Origin: Actinidia chinensis
Taxonomy: Eukaryota > Streptophyta > Magnoliopsida > Ericales > Actinidiaceae
Reading direction: 5' to 3'
NCBI GenBank assembly: GCA_009663005.1
Contig: VIGQ01002083.1
Coordinates: 147,501 to 167,500, forward strand
DNA: 20,000 bases
The translations under genes were made by a program, and so were the position numbers. This document shows positions 16,447-20,000 of this stretch, piece after piece. Position 1 is the stretch's first letter. Every line of letters begins with the position of its first letter. The notes under the pieces were generated by a model. It searched no databases. It saw only the letters and a list, made by a program, of their open reading frames with translations, and was not told the origin of the DNA.

Positions 16447-18403
16447 GCATATGATGGTTTTTGGGTTGCGTGCTGATGTCTATTTGGGTAAAGTTATTTG
16501 CATATTGCTCTCGCAATTATACGCATGAACAGAATTATCCAACTCACTCACGACTTAGAGCCTGCGGGCGGTTATCTTTGCTTGAAGAGTTGAGACATTA
16601 CTTGTACGGGGCGCGTTTTGAAAGTGTTTCAGACCATAGAGTTTTGAAATATCTATTTCGCAAGGACTTGAACATGAGGCAGCGACGTTTGGATGTAATA
16701 CATTGACGAACTATTATTTTTGATTTACAATATCATCTAGGGAAGGCCCACGTTGTGGATCGATGCTCTTAGCAGGAAATCTCTTAGCACTTTGGCAAGT
16801 ATTTCTGTTAGTGAGTGGCAAATGCTGCAGGATATCGGTGAGTATGACTTATTTCTCATGTCTTCTCACGAGATAGGTAGAGTCTGCTACGTTGTTTCCA
16901 CATTGTCTGGAGACCCATCATCATTAGTAGGGTCCCATTGAGGCAACAACAGGCAGTGTGGAGGCAAGACTATTTGTGACCGATTTCTTAGAAGTATAGC
17001 CCGACAGATTGGGTTTTACACGAGGATCAGGGTTTGAGGTATCAAAGTTCTAGATTGTTTGTTGGCCATTAATCTAGAAATGACGTCTTCGTGAGTTTCA
17101 TCATTTTCGCGACTTGGCGTTTCATCCTGGGGGAACGAAGATGTATCATTGTTTATGTCGTCAGTTTTGGTGGAGGCGAAGGAAGAAAGACGTTTCGTTA
17201 TTCGTTTCTAGATGTTTGACTTGTCAGAAGTGAAACCGAACCTCAGAAACCACGGGTTTTGTCTCAACCATTAAACCCAGTTGCGGAGTGGAAATGGGAA
17301 CATATTACGATGGACTTTTGTATCTGGTTTGCCTAGGTCATTGCGGGGCTGACACTGTTTGGGTTGTGGTCGATCGTTTGACCAAAATCTGCACATTTTC
17401 TTCCTATCCGTCTGTCAGATTCAGCAGAGGATCTTGGTGTTGTTCCTATGTCGGTGTGGGAGATCGTTAGACTACATGGGGTTCCTGTTATCAAATCGTT
17501 TCTGATAGAGATCCCGCGTTTTTACAACATCGCTTTTTTGGCAGGAGATGCAATCTGCTCTTGGATAAGATTTGGGCTGAGCACGCGTTTCACTCTCAAA
17601 CTGATGGGCCGTCTGAGCGTACTAGTCAGATTTTGGAATGACATGCTTCGATCTGTGTACTTTATTTTTGGGGATCATGGGAGGATCACCTACACTTGGT
17701 TGGAGTTCGCATATAACAATAGTTATCCAGGCAAGCCTTGGGATGGCAACCTTTGAGGCGTTGTATGGCAACGCTTGTAGGTCACCCATTTGCTGGACCG
17801 TGTGGGGAAGCGCACTGCCAAGTCGGATTGGTTCGTGATAAAACTGAGAAAGAGTTTGGATCAGGGAGCGTTTACTCACACTCACATCGCAGAGTCGTCA
17901 GAAGAGTACTCTGACCGGAGAAAACTCATTTGGAGTTTGCTGTTGGGGATCATGTATTCTTAAGGGTTTCACCTAAGAAGTGTTTTAATGCGATTTGGTG
18001 GCATAGGCGGCAAGCTATCACCCATGTTCATTGGACTCTTTGAGATTCTTGATTCGTATTAGAAGCCATGGCATACCGTCTTGCCTTGCCACCGGGAGAC
18101 TGGCCAATGTGGCATATGTTTTCATGTTTCCATGTTACCGGAAATATGAGCCCATCCACTTCACACATTTTTGGATTGGGGAGATCTTGACGTCAATGAG
18201 ATGCCACTATGAGGAGCGACCGATTCGTGTGTTGGACACGAGGGACCAAGTTTTGAGAGGAAGACTATTCCATTGGTGAAGGTTTATGCTCATCAATGGC
18301 GTAGAAACACTAATGGGAACGCGAATTAGAGGTTCACGCAAATTAATCCCGGATCTTTTGATCAATCAGGTACTTTATCTAATTTCGTGGACGAAATTTC
18401 TTA
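16447..18403 (+). mobile_element. Decayed Ty3/gypsy (Del/Tekay-like) pol remnant: RNase H, integrase, C-terminal tail
   Basis: The 5' part of the element (LTR, gag, protease, reverse transcriptase) is absent. RNase H begins with GCVLM (about 16461) and continues with HEQNYPTH, RHYLYGARFE, SDH-x-LKYLF and LNMRQRR. GKAHVV and DALSRK follow, separated by a 4-base insertion. The integrase HHCC zinc finger is open without stops at 17096-17230 (HH near 17099, HPGGTKM, RCLTCQK). Then come WEHITMD-like sequence, DTVWVVVDRLTK (about 17350), a DG-x-SERT-x-QILE block with the catalytic glutamate (about 17604), YNNSY and EALYG. The tail has HLEFAVGDHVFLRVSPKK (about 17927), YEERPIRVLD (about 18213) and a closing NFVDEI at about 18381-18400. 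These are typical of plant Del/Tekay chromovirus-type elements. Multiple stops and frameshifts make it non-functional. Confidence 0.88.
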
Positions 18404-18412
18404 AGTGGTAGA

Positions 18413-20000
18413 TGTTGTAGGTTTCTTTTTTTTTTTTGCAAATTTTATAAATTTTTTTTTTTAAAATTAGGGCACATGTGGATTAGTTGGACCTAAGTTT
18501 TTTTTTATTTATTGGGACAACATTGAATAATTGGACTTAGATGTAATTGATGTTGGTCTATAGTGAGATTGGGGTTTAATTTGGATCCAAAATTAGAAAT
18601 TTAATTTTGGTGTAAACCAAACAAAAAGACAAGCCTGAGAGCCTCCTCCGTTGGACCCTACACCTTGATTTCCTTTGATTTCCCCCAACCAATTATCCCC
18701 AACATCTTCCTTCCCATATCATCATTCCAGCATCATCATTATGTTTTTCTTTCCTTTTCTCTCTTTTCTTTTTGTTATCACATTCTCTCTCTCTTGTCTA
18801 TAAACGAATCTCTTCTCCCTCTCTCAGCCCGATCCTTCTCTTCTCTCACGAATTTCCTGTCTCTTCCGTCTCTTCCCTCTGTTTGTCCTGAGCCATAGAA
18901 GAAAAAATTGTGTTTAGAGTGTTAGAATCGGGGTGATAAGTGGTGATTCAAGTGGTTATATTTGGAGAGAAATATCTACTCAACGGGGGCTTCATATCTA
19001 GCCAATAATAATCAAGATCTGAGTTTTTGGATTCATCTCATCTTCATCTCTTCTTTTTGGAGCTTGCTTGTATTTAATGAGTAAAGGGGGTTTAGTTTTG
19101 TTAGGGTTGTTTACTTGGGTTTGTTGTTAAAGCTTATATTAAGTCTATTGATGCATTATTTGAGTATTAATTTCAAACATAAAAACTTGATTTAAATGAA
19201 AATGGTAAACTAGAGTTTACGTTTTGGGGTTTTATGATTGGGGTTTTGATGAGTATGATATTTTTATATTTCTGTTATTTATATTAAAGCTGTTAGCAAG
19301 TGTAAATTTTTATATATGTTGGATCTTGAAAATGGTTTTGAGAATGCATGCTAGGATATACCAGAATTAGATGGCTTAGATAAGCCTGAAATGCAAGTCC
19401 TAGATGGCAAAAATTAACAACCGCCTGGAGGGAATGTCGACCTTCGGTTAGTGGGACCGAGAAATGTTGGGGGCGGATATTGGTATTAGCCAAGGTGTTC
19501 CATTCTAAATTATTGGGTAATACTTTTGTGAGAAAGCTGAATTTTTTAGAAACTTGTCGGTTTGTGGAATCACAATATTTTGATAATGGTCATTTAAGGA
19601 TTTCGAAATATAGCCTTTTGAGAAAGCTGAAAATTGAGAACTGTTGATTGGAGAAATCAAGGATTAACCAAAAGTATATTTTGGTATAAAGAAAAGCAAT
19701 TTTATATCATGTTTTCATTCTAATGACTAATGTCATCATAGATGTTGGCTGAAGTATCAAATTCATTGTTAAATCTTTTCAAGGTAACTTACCTTTACTA
19801 TAAAAAAATGATTTTAGGTACCGAGGATTATCCTGATTCGGAGGCAGGTGGATGGGCGGATTGTTTCTTTTCTTTTAAATTGTTTTAATTTCTTGAAAAA
19901 GATTGTAATGTTTATTTGACCCGATGTGGGTAAATTGTGCTGACTAAATTGATACTTTTGAAATTATTTTGTTTTGAATTGTTAGAATTTATATTTAAAT
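18413..20000 (+). mobile_element. Probable 3' LTR of the gypsy element, continuing past the window
   Basis: Immediately after the pol stop (TAA 18401-18403) a TG-initiated, non-coding stretch starts near 18413 (TGTTGTAGG). It has the plant LTR layout: an AT-rich U3-like part, then a TATA box at 18799-18805, a long pyrimidine-rich leader-like block (about 18770-18890), then a long AT-rich part with a GC-richer patch at 19415-19490. The end (CA and flanking duplication) is not in the window and no 5' LTR is present for comparison, so the boundaries are inferred. No gene is seen in these 1.6 kb. Confidence 0.6.
18799..18805 (+). promoter_or_regulatory. TATA box in the putative LTR
   Basis: TATAAAC sits within a CT-rich stretch (CTCTCTCTCTTGTC upstream, TCTTCTCCCTCTCTC downstream), the usual context of an LTR core promoter in plants. 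A transcript from here would run rightward out of the window. Confidence 0.4.

Overview
The window looks like nuclear DNA of a flowering plant. Evidence: a plant-specific CrRLK1L receptor kinase, a RALF peptide precursor, a Ty3/gypsy (Del/Tekay-like) retroelement remnant, and AT-rich intergenic DNA full of short inverted-repeat elements. I cannot name the species. There is no tRNA, rRNA, CRISPR array or bacterial-style operon.

Layout. Bases 1-8200 hold no gene I can defend. They contain foldback and MITE-like elements, a dispersed repeat present twice (about 1017-1457 and 7424-8045), a 154-bp tandem duplication (1968-2275) with a distant third copy (5505-5590), and a strongly strand-asymmetric A/C-rich block (about 3560-4180). 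Bases 8208-8396 carry a near-perfect hairpin and a 70-bp tandem repeat, followed by a TATA box and a divergent RALF-family precursor (8525-9013, +). Bases 9700-13190 are a dense cluster of MITE-like inverted-repeat elements; one has clear terminal inverted repeats and an 8-bp target duplication (12116-12675). A TATA box and a palindromic double W-box precede a FERONIA-type CrRLK1L gene (13434-16067, +). That gene has the full family length and an intact kinase core from the catalytic lysine onward, but at least four small frame breaks in the ectodomain, juxtamembrane segment and glycine loop. From about 16447 a decayed gypsy pol 3' part (RNase H, integrase, chromodomain-side tail) runs into what is probably its 3' LTR (about 18413 to the window end).

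How they fit together. RALF peptides are the known ligands of CrRLK1L receptors. Here a RALF-like gene and a FERONIA-like gene lie on the same strand about 4.4 kb apart with no recognisable gene between them. A tightly linked ligand-receptor pair is the most interesting feature of the window. Both partners are unusual: the RALF lacks the usual YISY and RR-x-L signatures and has a hydrophobic C-terminal tail, and the receptor reading frame is broken. Whether the pair is functional, a decaying haplotype, or distorted by assembly errors cannot be settled from this sequence alone.
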